Shown: positions 33,376 through 41,913, counted from the stretch's first letter. The stretch is 64,000 nucleotides of DNA from Blautia hominis (GCA_002270465.1 NQOF01000008.1:1-64000); one strand, 5' to 3'. Translations and numbers: made by a program. Notes: generated from the letters alone by a model not told the origin.

Positions 33376-34917
33376 ATGAACATCAAAGAGGCAAAGCTGG
33401 AAATCAGCAACACATTAAAATCCTACCATCAGAAAGACGACTGGGGCAATTACATGTTTCCGCTGGTGAGACAGAGGCCCATACTGCTCATGGGGCCGCC
33501 GGGTATCGGTAAGACAGCCATTATGGAGCAGGTGGCAGAGGAGTGCAATGTGGGGCTGGTATCTTACACCATTACCCATCATACAAGGCAAAGCGCTGTG
33601 GGACTGCCGAATATAAAAAGTAAAACATATCAGGGACAGACCGTGAGCGTTACAGAATATACCCTCAGTGAGATTATAGCCTCAGTCTATGAGTGCATGG
33701 AGCGCACAGGGAAAAAGGAAGGGATTCTTTTCATTGATGAGATTAACTGTGTATCTGAAACCCTGGCACCCACTATGCTGCAGTTTCTGCAGAATAAAAC
33801 TTTCGGAAGCCATAAAGTGCCGGAAGGGTGGCTGATCGCTGCTGCGGGCAATCCGCCGGAGTATAATAAATCTGTCCGGGAATTTGATATTGTCACACTG
33901 GACAGGGTGAGAAAAATAGATATTGATGTGGACTGCAGTGTCTGGATGGAATATGCCTGGTCACAGCAGATACACGCCGCTGTGCTCTCTTACCTGAATA
34001 TTAAAAAAGAGAATTTCTATCTCGTGGAAAATACTGTGGACGGCAAGTTTTTCGTGACGGCAAGAGGCTGGGAGGATTTGTCCGAGATTCTGAAAAGTTA
34101 TGAACGGTTTCAGTTCCCGGTTACAGAGAAGCTGGTGGTCCAATATCTTCAAAAAGAGGAAATAGCCAGGGATTTTGCGGCTTATTATCAGCTTTACTGC
34201 AAATACGGAACAGATTATGCGGTTACGGAGATTGCAGCAGGCACATTGCCCAAAGCGGAATATGAGCGGCGGAGGGATATGGCGCAGGTGGCTGGCTTTG
34301 AGGAAAGATTTACGGTAGTTGGTCTCCTTCTGGCTTATCTCAACCAGTCGTTCAGAACATATACGCATATTGACGGGAGGATCAGTACACTCTATGAAAT
34401 ATTAAAGTTATTCAAATGTTTTTTGGAAAATCAGGAAGATATTCAGTCGCTCACTGCCTTTACAGAGATAGAAAGAAGAGAACTGGAAACAGAAAAGACG
34501 GCAGAAAAGATAACCGTAGATCAGGCATCTGAACAGGAATGGGCTCTGGAACGCCTGGAATCTTACAGTCTTTCCCTGAAGGAGAATCATATTCTGGAGA
34601 AAACGGAAGGTATGGCCTGTGTCAGGGAATGGTTTCACCAGGATTTGAAGGAGAGACAAGATATCATAACAAAGATAAGTGCGGAGCTGGAACATACATT
34701 TCGGTTTGTAAAAGATTCTTTTGGTGAGGAACAGGAGATGGTGCTTTTTGTGACGGGATTGTCGAAAAACGAAAAGGCTATGGAATTTATCAGCAGTCAT
34801 GGATGTGATACCTATTTTAAATACAGCGAGATCCTTCTCTACCGTGAAAAAGAGGATGAATTGAGAAGCGCATGCCTTGAAATGACGGGGGAATCGGATC
34901 CACACCATGGCTCATGA
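33376..34917 (+). CDS. MoxR-type AAA+ ATPase
   Basis: The 513-residue protein has Walker A in LLMGPPGIGKTAIMEQ, Walker B in GILFIDEINCVSET, and the sensor region AAAGNPPEYNKS, all typical of MoxR AAA+ proteins. The long C-terminal part (about 330-513) is helical and charged. It works as an ATP-driven partner of the upstream VWA protein. RBS AAGGAGG precedes ATG 33376. A short hairpin (34941-34963) follows the stop. Confidence 0.88.
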   Translation: MNIKEAKLEISNTLKSYHQKDDWGNYMFPLVRQRPILLMGPPGIGKTAIMEQVAEECNVGLVSYTITHHTRQSAVGLPNIKSKTYQGQTVSVTEYTLSEIIASVYECMERTGKKEGILFIDEINCVSETLAPTMLQFLQNKTFGSHKVPEGWLIAAAGNPPEYNKSVREFDIVTLDRVRKIDIDVDCSVWMEYAWSQQIHAAVLSYLNIKKENFYLVENTVDGKFFVTARGWEDLSEILKSYERFQFPVTEKLVVQYLQKEEIARDFAAYYQLYCKYGTDYAVTEIAAGTLPKAEYERRRDMAQVAGFEERFTVVGLLLAYLNQSFRTYTHIDGRISTLYEILKLFKCFLENQEDIQSLTAFTEIERRELETEKTAEKITVDQASEQEWALERLESYSLSLKENHILEKTEGMACVREWFHQDLKERQDIITKISAELEHTFRFVKDSFGEEQEMVLFVTGLSKNEKAMEFISSHGCDTYFKYSEILLYREKEDELRSACLEMTGESDPHHGS

Positions 34918-35017
34918 ATCCCAGCGCTGGCTGCCTCGGCATTTTCATGCTTTCAGCATGAAAACGCCTCCCGGTACAGTGGCCTGTGAACAGTAAACTT
35001 TAATTTCGCATTTTCTG

Positions 35018-35046
35018 TTTACACATGGGAAAGTCTGGTATATAAT
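35018..35046 (+). promoter_or_regulatory. Promoter of the riboflavin transporter operon
   Basis: TTTACA (35018-35023) and TATAAT (35041-35046) with 17-base spacing. It lies about 55 bases before the FMN aptamer, so the aptamer is in the transcript leader. Confidence 0.75.
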
Positions 35047-35101
35047 CAATTGTAACAGATGATGTTTACTGCATTTCTGATTTCAAAAAAAGAATATTGA
35101 A

Positions 35102-35232
35102 GTCTTTGTGGCAGGGTGTAAGTCCCTACCGATGGTATAGTCCATGACCCGCTTTGGCGGCTGAGCCGGTGACTCCTTTTGTATGATAAGGGGAATTCCG
35201 GCACCGACGGTATAGTCCGGATGAGAAAAGAC
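35102..35232 (+). ncRNA. FMN riboswitch (RFN element)
   Basis: The conserved RFN blocks are present in order: GGCAGGGTG, CCTACCGATGGTATAGTCC, GAGCCGGTGACTCC, then GGCACCGACGGTATAGTCCG, with closing stem GTCTT (35102) and AAAGAC (35227-35232). It binds FMN and controls the downstream ribU gene. The following terminator indicates transcriptional attenuation. Confidence 0.93.
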
Positions 35233-35249
35233 ATTTTCTGTGAAACTAC

Positions 35250-35288
35250 GCCCGGAGCATATATATTGTTCCGGGCTCATTTTTTTTG
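35250..35288 (+). terminator. Riboswitch expression-platform terminator
   Basis: Stem GCCCGGAGCA (35250-35259) with TGTTCCGGGC (35267-35276), then CA and eight T. Located just before ribU, it is the off-state terminator of the FMN riboswitch. Confidence 0.85.
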
Positions 35289-35304
35289 AAGGAGGATACA
35301 AACT

Positions 35305-35967
35305 ATGAACCAGACTCAAGAAACAACCAATGCAGCTTTTGGCAATGGAATGAAGGCCCAGGCAGGTGCGAAAATGCGGGTAAAGAAAATAGCCTTTGCA
35401 GGCCTGATGGGGGCAGTCAGTGCTGTTCTTATGCTTTTCAGGTTTCCGCTGCCTTTCATGCCGCCCTTTATGTCCTTTGACTTATCCGGTCTGATGGAGA
35501 TGCTGGGAGGATTTATGTTCGGTCCCGGTGCGGCGCTTATGATCATTGTGGTCAAAATACTGCTACAGCTTGTCATGCAGGGCAGCTTCTCTCTGGGAAC
35601 GGGGGAGATACAGAATTTTATTTTGAGCTGCTGTTATGTTCTGCCTGCACTGCTGATCTACCACAGACACAAGACGAAGAAGACGGCGTTGGCAGGTATG
35701 GGGGTCAGCACGGTACTGGTTGGCATTGTGGCTGTTTTTACGAACCTGTATCTGATCATTCCCTTTTATGTGCGGTTGTTTGGCATGACTATGGATGAAA
35801 TCATTTCAATGTGCAGCGCAGTAAACCCAGCTATGAAAAATGCCTTTTCTATGGCGGTCTTAGGAATCCTGCCGTTTAATCTGATCAAATACGGAGTGAC
35901 GTCAGTCCTGACATTTCTGTTATATAAAAGACTGAGTAAAGTAATTAAAAGTATTGTAGAAAAATAA
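35305..35967 (+). CDS. ribU: Riboflavin ECF transporter substrate-binding subunit RibU
   Basis: The 220-residue protein has six hydrophobic segments and an N-terminal KKIAFAGLMGAVSAVLMLFR that matches the Ala-x-x-x-Ala helix of ECF S components. Control by an FMN riboswitch makes riboflavin the expected cargo. The energising EcfA/EcfT subunits are not in this window, as usual for group II ECF transporters. ATG 35305 follows GAAGGAGGATA. A flavin-binding PPOX-type protein follows 15 bases later. Confidence 0.92.
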   Translation: MNQTQETTNAAFGNGMKAQAGAKMRVKKIAFAGLMGAVSAVLMLFRFPLPFMPPFMSFDLSGLMEMLGGFMFGPGAALMIIVVKILLQLVMQGSFSLGTGEIQNFILSCCYVLPALLIYHRHKTKKTALAGMGVSTVLVGIVAVFTNLYLIIPFYVRLFGMTMDEIISMCSAVNPAMKNAFSMAVLGILPFNLIKYGVTSVLTFLLYKRLSKVIKSIVEK

Positions 35968-35982
35968 AGGAGGAAAACAAAA

Positions 35983-36468
35983 ATGAAATTTTCACTGGAC
36001 AAATCCATCAGCTATGAGGACGCTGTGGGACGTATGTTTGAGATGCTGGGGAACAGCAAGATCATGGCACTGGCATCCAGCCTCAATGACTATGTAATGG
36101 TCAGGAACGTAAGCTGTCTTTTTTATGATGACAAGATTTACTTTAAAACGGACAAAAACTTCAGAAAAACAAAACAGCTTTTGGAAAATCCCAAGGTAGC
36201 TATGTGCTGGAGCGGCGTGCAGGTAGAAGGAACTGCCCACAATAAAGGACTTGTTGTGGAGGAGCCGGGACACAGATTTGAGGAGGGATACAAAAAGTAT
36301 CTGTGGGAGAGCTATAACAAATACAGCCATGAGGATACGGAAATCCTTATTGAGGTTTCACCAAAATATGTGGAGATCTGGGATACCAGTGAGGATGGGT
36401 ATGCATACCAGCTTTTTATTGATTTTGACAAAAAATCAGTGGAAGTCATACCTTACGATAAAAAATGA
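35983..36468 (+). CDS. Pyridoxamine 5'-phosphate oxidase-fold flavoprotein
   Basis: The 161-residue protein has the split-barrel layout of PPOX-like proteins: an N-terminal helix, ..KIMALASSLNDYVMVRNV and IYFKTDKNFRKTKQLLENPK (the FMN phosphate-binding strand/turn in many members), then VAMCWSGVQVEGTA. Such proteins bind FMN or F420. Its place behind ribU under the FMN riboswitch supports FMN use. The reaction is unknown. AAGGAGGAAA precedes ATG 35983. Confidence 0.85.
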   Translation: MKFSLDKSISYEDAVGRMFEMLGNSKIMALASSLNDYVMVRNVSCLFYDDKIYFKTDKNFRKTKQLLENPKVAMCWSGVQVEGTAHNKGLVVEEPGHRFEEGYKKYLWESYNKYSHEDTEILIEVSPKYVEIWDTSEDGYAYQLFIDFDKKSVEVIPYDKK

Positions 36469-36503
36469 TAGAAGGCCCGCTCCGCCAAGGCTCTGCGGTT
36501 ATG

Positions 36504-36553
36504 AAAAAAAGTGGGTATCACAAAGTGTAAAGCTTTGTGATACCCACTTTTTT
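36504..36553. terminator. Strong bidirectional terminator
   Basis: A nearly 22-base perfect stem (AAAAAAGTGGGTATCACAAAG with its inverse, 36504-36525 and 36532-36553) with A-runs and T-runs on both sides. It ends the ribU operon on the plus strand and the kinase gene on the minus strand. Confidence 0.85.
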
Positions 36554-36612
36554 ATCCCTTGAGATCAAAGGAAGGAGGACGGCAGATCTTTTGATATTCT
36601 GTAAAAGATTCT

Positions 36613-39600
36613 TTAGTCCAGGTATTTACTGATTTCACGTGACATAACCTCATGATCCAGAGGTTTTGCCATATGACCGTTCATGCCGGCAGATTTGGCA
36701 TTTTGGATATCGCTTACAAAGGCGTCTGCTGTCATGGCAATAATGGGTACCTTTTGCGCATCTGAGCGGTTTAGGGAACGAATGGCACGGGCAGCATCGT
36801 AGCCGTTCATCAGAGGCATCTGGATATCCATTAAAATAAGGTCGTAGAAATAGAGCGGGCTTTGCCGGAACTGCAAAAGTGCTTCTTCACCATTGACGGC
36901 AATTTCCAATTTGGCTCCCATACTGCCGAGTAATTCCACGGCAATCTCCCGGTTAAGTTCATTATCCTCTGCAAGCAGGAAGGTTTTCCCGCTGAAATCA
37001 TGGGATTCCACCTGAGGTTCTATGCGCCTGCCGCCGCCTAGATACTCCGAAAGGCAGTTTCTGAATGTGGAACGGAAAAAGGGTTTTTCTATAAAGCCGG
37101 TGTCCGGCCCTTTCCGGATGCCGTTTCTTTCAAAGGAGGAGAGGATCAGATGCAGATTGTCCCCACTGTTTTTCAGAAGTTGGATATCTTGTTCCAGGTC
37201 TTGAGCGTGGGACATTTCCTGGTCCAGTATAAGGATACGGTATCCACAGCCTTCCCGGTGCCGTTTTTGAACCATGGCCCTTGCTTTTCCAATATTTTCG
37301 GCACATTCAGCATGAATCCCCAGTGCACAAAGTTCCTGAGCGCCATACTGTAAAACGAACGGATCATGGTCTGCCAGCAGAACCGGAACATCGGGCAGAG
37401 GCGGACCGTCATTTTCCGGCACCGGGGTCATTGGCAGGGTAACCTGAAATACGGTACCTTTCCCGGGTTCACTCTCCACCGTGATAGTTCCATCCAGCAT
37501 ATCCACCAGCCGTTTTGTTATGCACATACCAAGGCCGCTGCCTTCGATCCGGTCAGTCCGGCTGTCCTGTTCACGGGTAAAAGCCTCGAATAGATGTTCC
37601 ATGAACGCCCGGCTCATTCCGGCGCCTGTGTCGGAAACTGTAAAACGTATCCTGGATCTTTCGTCCTGTGCCGCGGGCAATTGCTCTGTATCAAAAATAA
37701 TATGCCCCCCATAAGGCGTAAATTTGCAGGCATTTGACAAAAGGTTCAGCAGGATTTGACGCAGGCGGAGGTCATCACTGCAAAATTTCTCGTTTTCCAA
37801 ATGCATTATGTGAACATCAAAAACCTGGCCGTGTTCATGGATCCCGGCTAATGTGATCATGATCACCTCCCGCAGTACCTCAGGGAGGGAGATGGGTTCC
37901 ATGTTAATGTGAAAATTCCCGTTTTCAATTTGTGACATATCCAGGACATCATTGATCAAGCCCAAGAGATGATGGCTGGAAAGGCGGATTTTACGAAGAC
38001 AGTCTTTCACACGTTCTTTGTCGTGCAGATGGCTGTCTGCAATATCTGTCATCCCTGCGATAACATTCATCGGGGTGCGGATATCATGGCTCATACGGGA
38101 CAAGAAATCTGATTTTGCCATGTTTGCCTGTTTGGCGGTTTCCAAGGCATCGTTGAGCATTTCCGTGCGTTCTTCCAGTTTACTTTGCAGCTCCCTGAGC
38201 TCCGTGATGTCAGTGACGTCGATAAAAATTGTCATATATACCGGATCATCTGCCACAGAGTCAATGCAGGTACAGTGAATCTGAAACCAACGGTCACGGT
38301 CATGCTTATCCTTGACACGTATTGTCCCCTCAAAAGGTTCACCTTTTCTAAAATTAGGATGATTAGCTTTCATCTGCGCCCGGCTTTCCGGCTGCAGGAT
38401 AGAATATGGATCTATGGTATGCAGATGCTCAAGGTCCAGATCAAAAATATCTTTGATCCGTTCACTTGCGTCCAGTATCATGATGGAATCCGGCATGATA
38501 CGGTGCTTGACAATAAAACCGGGAATATTATCGTAAGCGATGGTCCTTTCCTGCTGTATCTGCATCATATCTGTGACGCTGACCATGGTGGTATAAGCAA
38601 TCTGCTTTCCATCCAGGTATGTATCTGTAAAAAATCCTACCATTTTAACCCAGTTTGTGGAGCCGTCCGGGAGCCTCAGGGGTATGAAAATTTCATAGCT
38701 CTTTTGGGGGTCTGCAAACATCTGGTTGATTTTATTATGGATGGTATTCCAGCTTTCCGGATTATTGCGGAAATATTCATCGCAGTGGTTATGAAATAGT
38801 GCTTCGTACTTACTTTTGGAATAACCGATTAGCTGATAGTAAAAATCATTGGCCCAAACGACAGTAAAATGTTCGTCTACCAGATGACGGCTGACACTGA
38901 CTTTCATGGCGCGCATAAGCATTTCCTGCTCATTTTTCATCTGTACCAGTTCCGTTACATCTGTCATGACCGTGTAGGAGGTACGGATACCGTTTATGTA
39001 TTCATCCGTAAAATAGCTGAACAGTTTGACCCAATAACTGGAGCCGTCCTCATATTTCATCGGGACGATCATTTCATATTGGTCTTCCCCTTTTTCCAGA
39101 ACGGATGCAACCTTTGCAGCCAGCAGTTCCCAGCCTTCCGGATTATTGCTGTAATATTCATCGGCATGGTTATGGAAAAGCGCTTCATACTTTTCTTTGG
39201 TATAACCGATCAGTCTATAGTAATATTTGTTCGCCCACACACAGGTAAAATGTTCATCGATCATATGTTTGCTGACACTTACATTCAGTGCACCCATGAG
39301 CATTTCCTGTTCCCGGGTCATTTTTTGATAGACGCGCTGTGTATATTCCCTGTCCCTGCGGGCCTGCATCATCTCCGTTACATCAGTCATAGCAGTGTAG
39401 GCTACACGGTATCCGTGAATATACTCATCTGTAAAGGCTGACTGCAGTTTGACCCAGAAAGTTTCTCCATCAGGATAAAGCATTGGCAGATAGACGGTAT
39501 ATTGTGTCTCATTTTTTTCCAAGGTGGAATTTACTTTGTCCATGAGCAGTTTCCAGCCTTCCGGATTGTTGTAGAAATATTCGTCACAATGGTTGTGGAA

Positions 39601-39771
39601 TCTGGCCTCATATTCCGGCTTTGGATAGCGGATCAACTCATAATAGTAATCGTTTGCCCATACACAGGTAAAATGTTCGTCCAAAAGATGCCGGCTGACA
39701 CTGGCACCCAGAACACTCATCAGCATACTGTATTCATGATTTAACTCTTCATAACTCAGATTAATTCCCAT
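36613..39771 (-). CDS. Hybrid histidine kinase with triplicated PAS units
   Basis: The 1052-residue protein holds three closely similar PAS units (about residues 1-135, 150-285, 285-415). Each carries S.H..DEHFT.VWAN..YY.LI.Y, then a FHNH.DEY..NNPE block. A fourth, different PAS follows (about 420-530), then a HisKA domain with His558 in MSHDIRTPMN, an HATPase domain (GSGLGMCITKRLVDML), a degenerate receiver and an intact receiver (LLAEDNELNRE; Asp978 in LMDIQMPLMNG; Lys in MAKPLD). No membrane segment is visible, so it senses an internal signal. No separate response regulator is adjacent. ATG 39771 follows AAGGAT. Confidence 0.93.
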   Translation of the reverse strand: MGINLSYEELNHEYSMLMSVLGASVSRHLLDEHFTCVWANDYYYELIRYPKPEYEARFHNHCDEYFYNNPEGWKLLMDKVNSTLEKNETQYTVYLPMLYPDGETFWVKLQSAFTDEYIHGYRVAYTAMTDVTEMMQARRDREYTQRVYQKMTREQEMLMGALNVSVSKHMIDEHFTCVWANKYYYRLIGYTKEKYEALFHNHADEYYSNNPEGWELLAAKVASVLEKGEDQYEMIVPMKYEDGSSYWVKLFSYFTDEYINGIRTSYTVMTDVTELVQMKNEQEMLMRAMKVSVSRHLVDEHFTVVWANDFYYQLIGYSKSKYEALFHNHCDEYFRNNPESWNTIHNKINQMFADPQKSYEIFIPLRLPDGSTNWVKMVGFFTDTYLDGKQIAYTTMVSVTDMMQIQQERTIAYDNIPGFIVKHRIMPDSIMILDASERIKDIFDLDLEHLHTIDPYSILQPESRAQMKANHPNFRKGEPFEGTIRVKDKHDRDRWFQIHCTCIDSVADDPVYMTIFIDVTDITELRELQSKLEERTEMLNDALETAKQANMAKSDFLSRMSHDIRTPMNVIAGMTDIADSHLHDKERVKDCLRKIRLSSHHLLGLINDVLDMSQIENGNFHINMEPISLPEVLREVIMITLAGIHEHGQVFDVHIMHLENEKFCSDDLRLRQILLNLLSNACKFTPYGGHIIFDTEQLPAAQDERSRIRFTVSDTGAGMSRAFMEHLFEAFTREQDSRTDRIEGSGLGMCITKRLVDMLDGTITVESEPGKGTVFQVTLPMTPVPENDGPPLPDVPVLLADHDPFVLQYGAQELCALGIHAECAENIGKARAMVQKRHREGCGYRILILDQEMSHAQDLEQDIQLLKNSGDNLHLILSSFERNGIRKGPDTGFIEKPFFRSTFRNCLSEYLGGGRRIEPQVESHDFSGKTFLLAEDNELNREIAVELLGSMGAKLEIAVNGEEALLQFRQSPLYFYDLILMDIQMPLMNGYDAARAIRSLNRSDAQKVPIIAMTADAFVSDIQNAKSAGMNGHMAKPLDHEVMSREISKYLD

Positions 39772-40107
39772 ATGTTTTATCCTTATTCCCTGTTTCTTTT
39801 TTAATGCGCGCCCATCAATACTGATCTTGGCTGCGTGTCTCTATGCGGAACAGCACCTTGTTCATATTATTATGTTTAATAATTATAAAACAAATAGCTG
39901 CAAAACTCAATATACATATTGAATTCCTAAACGCCAAATGACATTTTTGACATTTTTGCGCTGCAGAAAGAGTTCATAAAACAATCCGGGGTACAGGACA
40001 TATAGCCCGGTGTATGGTAAATACTGGAAATTGCTCCATGGTGATTGCGTTATTTCCTTTAAAAGCTATAATAATGGAATAACACTATATCTACAGGAGG
40101 TCTGCCT
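39772..40107. other. Intergenic region with recombinase promoter
   Basis: Divergent region between kinase and recombinase. TTGCGT (40045-40050) and TATAAT (40067-40072) with 16-base spacing form a promoter for the recombinase. A 9-base direct repeat TGACATTTT occurs twice in tandem at 39939-39956. Confidence 0.5.
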
Positions 40108-40965
40108 ATGCAGAAAGAAAATACATTTACCATGAAGACAGAACTGATCGAGGGATTTTCTTATCATTTATACAGCCAGGAAAAGACAGGGGCAACCATC
40201 AGAAAATACTCCACGGACTTAAAGACCTTTTTAAAATATCTGGGGCCTGACAGACAAGTCAGCAGAATACGTCTTCTGGAGTACAAAGAATGGTTGAGGC
40301 AGAAGTATGCAGTGAGCAGTACCAATTCCATGCTGGCTGCAGTCAACTGCTTTTTAGATTACCTGGGATTTCCGGAGTTAAAAGTGAAGAGCTATAAAGT
40401 GCAGAAACGGATGTTTCTGGATTCAGAAAAGGAAATGACAAAGAAAGAGTACCGGAAACTGGTAGAGACGGCAAGAAAGAAGGAGAAGGACCAGCTTGCC
40501 CTCATACTGGAGGCCATCTGCGCCACGGGAGTCAGGGTCAGTGAACTGAAATATCTGACCGTAAAAAATCTTCAATACGGTCGTCTGGAAGTCTGTAATA
40601 AGGGAAAAACACGAATTGTCCTGATCCCGGAGGGTCTGCGGAAAAAATTATTGTGCTATGCGGGAAAACAGGGGATCAAAACAGGTCCTGTCTTTGTCAC
40701 CAGAAACGGAAGACCAAAGGACAGAAGTAACATATGGACAGAAATGAAAGTATTGGCAGAGCAGGCAGGAATTAAACCGAAAAAAGTTTTTCCGCACAAT
40801 CTGCGTCATCTCTTTGCCCGCTCTTTTTATAAGGCAACAAACAATCTTGCCGCACTGGCAGACGTTCTGGGACACAGCAGTCTTGAAGTGACACGGATTT
40901 ACACAGCAGATACGCTGAAGAAATTTCAGGGAATGATAGAACAACTGGATTTGATTGTTCCATAG
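40108..40965 (+). CDS. Tyrosine recombinase of the invertible switch
   Basis: The 285-residue protein has a core-binding N-terminal domain (about 8-95) and a full catalytic domain with Arg143 (TGVRVSEL), Lys167 (NKGKTR), His230/Arg233 (PHNLRHLF), His256 (LGHSSLE) and nucleophile Tyr265 (TRIYTAD). It lacks the AP2 arm-binding domain of integrases, so it resembles XerC/D and DNA invertases of Clostridia. Its stop lies 16 bases before the first of two inverted 24-bp sites. It is therefore the likely enzyme of that switch. AGGAGGTCTGCCT precedes ATG 40108. Confidence 0.92.
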   Translation: MQKENTFTMKTELIEGFSYHLYSQEKTGATIRKYSTDLKTFLKYLGPDRQVSRIRLLEYKEWLRQKYAVSSTNSMLAAVNCFLDYLGFPELKVKSYKVQKRMFLDSEKEMTKKEYRKLVETARKKEKDQLALILEAICATGVRVSELKYLTVKNLQYGRLEVCNKGKTRIVLIPEGLRKKLLCYAGKQGIKTGPVFVTRNGRPKDRSNIWTEMKVLAEQAGIKPKKVFPHNLRHLFARSFYKATNNLAALADVLGHSSLEVTRIYTADTLKKFQGMIEQLDLIVP

Positions 40966-40981
40966 AAAGAAGGATATTAAT

Positions 40982-41266
40982 ACCACATAATAAGAATTAT
41001 GTAGTTGTTATAGGTGTCCATGCATTTGGTTTATAGAAATTTTAATACATACGGTAAAAAATGTCAATATAATATACCGGGTTTGTCTCCTTTGGGCAGC
41101 GAAGGAAGGAAATAGTCTGTTATTATCAATTCTTATGCATATCAAAAAGAAACCTGCGGACAGATAAATGCAGGCTCGAAAGAAAAGACAGCATATTCCG
41201 CTGTGCCTCTCATAAGATTCCTTAAGAAGATAATCATTCTTTACCACATAATTCTTATTATGTAGT
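40982..41266. repeat. Invertible DNA segment bounded by inverted recombinase sites
   Basis: Left site 40982-41005: ACCACATAA, core TAAGAA, TTATGTAGT. Right site 41243-41266: ACCACATAA, core TTCTTA, TTATGTAGT. Each site has inverted 9-base arms around a 6-base core, the layout of tyrosine recombinase targets. The cores are reverse complements, so recombination would invert about 255 bases between them. The segment contains a promoter and no gene. The recombinase gene adjoins the left site and an alpha-CTD-like gene the right. Confidence 0.8.
41039..41067 (-). promoter_or_regulatory. Promoter inside the invertible segment, currently facing left
   Basis: On the minus strand, TTGACA (complement of 41062-41067) and TAAAAT (complement of 41039-41044) are 17 bases apart. 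In the present orientation transcription runs left, antisense to the recombinase gene end. After inversion the -10 would lie near 41204-41209 and transcription would reach the gene at 41312 after a leader of about 95 bases. Confidence 0.7.
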
Positions 41267-41311
41267 AAGAAAACAGCCGCAGGAAGGACAGTGAGCCGGA
41301 GGGAGCAGGAT

Positions 41312-41572
41312 ATGATTGAGACAGGTCGAAAAAGGTTCCTCAAAAAGAGTAAAGAAGTCAAAAGGAGAATGCCGAACCACGTGGAGGAGATGGGGCTTGG
41401 CAGAAAGCTGACAGATAAACTTATAAACCACAGGATCGAGTATGTCACGGACATCCTGTCATGCACAGAAACGGAGCTGCGGGAAACTGCAGTGCTGAGC
41501 GACAGGGAAATGACTCTTCTGAGGGAAAAGATGAGAGAATTCCAGCTTGATTTCTGGGATGAATTATTTTAG
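41312..41572 (+). CDS. RNA polymerase alpha-CTD-like small protein, predicted output of the switch
   Basis: ATG 41312 follows GGAGGG with good spacing; a GTG at 41291 is an alternative. The 86-residue protein has a basic N-terminus (RKRFLKKSKEVKRRM). A helical region then resembles the alpha subunit C-terminal domain: VEEMGLGRKLTDKLINHRIE, YVTDILSCTETELRE, LREKMREFQLDF, as in the helix-hairpin-helix DNA-binding module of RpoA. It may bind DNA or polymerase as a regulator. It lacks a convincing fixed promoter directly upstream, since the region is the right recombinase site. It overlaps the convergent HxlR gene by four bases. Confidence 0.65.
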   Translation: MIETGRKRFLKKSKEVKRRMPNHVEEMGLGRKLTDKLINHRIEYVTDILSCTETELRETAVLSDREMTLLREKMREFQLDFWDELF

Positions 41573-41913
41573 AAGGAACAGTCAGCATCACTTATTTTTT
41601 CCAGATATATGGTTCCCCAGTCGCACAAGGATTCCAATACAGGAAGCAGGGTCTGGCCGAATTCGGTAAGGGCGTACTCTGTTTTGGGTGGGACAACCGG
41701 ATATACCGTGCGGCTGATCAGACCGTCGCTCTCCAATTCCCTTAACTGCTGTGTCAGCATCTTGGTTGTAGCTTTGGGGACAAGCCGATGGAGTTCACTG
41801 AATCTAAGCACCTGATCTCTCAGATGCCAGAGGATGACCGCCTTATATTTTCCTCCGATCAGATGAATGGTAGCTTCCACAGGACAGGTATAAGAGCTGC
41901 TGCATGTCTTCAT
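41569..41913 (-). CDS. HxlR-family regulator divergent from nitroreductase
   Basis: ATG 41913 (MKTCSSSYTCPVEATIHLIG) follows AAAGGA; a TTG eight codons upstream is weaker. The 114 residues show the HxlR fold (GGKYKAVILWHLRDQVLRFS, ..ATTKMLTQQLRELESDGLIS, VYPVVPPKTEYALTEFGQ). Cysteines at 4 and 10 could sense redox or electrophiles as in other HxlR proteins. It faces away from a nitroreductase gene with a palindrome between. Its 3' end overlaps the alpha-CTD-like gene, so switch-on transcription would run antisense into it. Confidence 0.9.
   Translation of the reverse strand: MKTCSSSYTCPVEATIHLIGGKYKAVILWHLRDQVLRFSELHRLVPKATTKMLTQQLRELESDGLISRTVYPVVPPKTEYALTEFGQTLLPVLESLCDWGTIYLEKISDADCSF

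Noticed and set aside
38185-39441. Plus-strand frames across the histidine kinase gene
   Set aside because: They are antisense shadows of the repeated PAS coding region.
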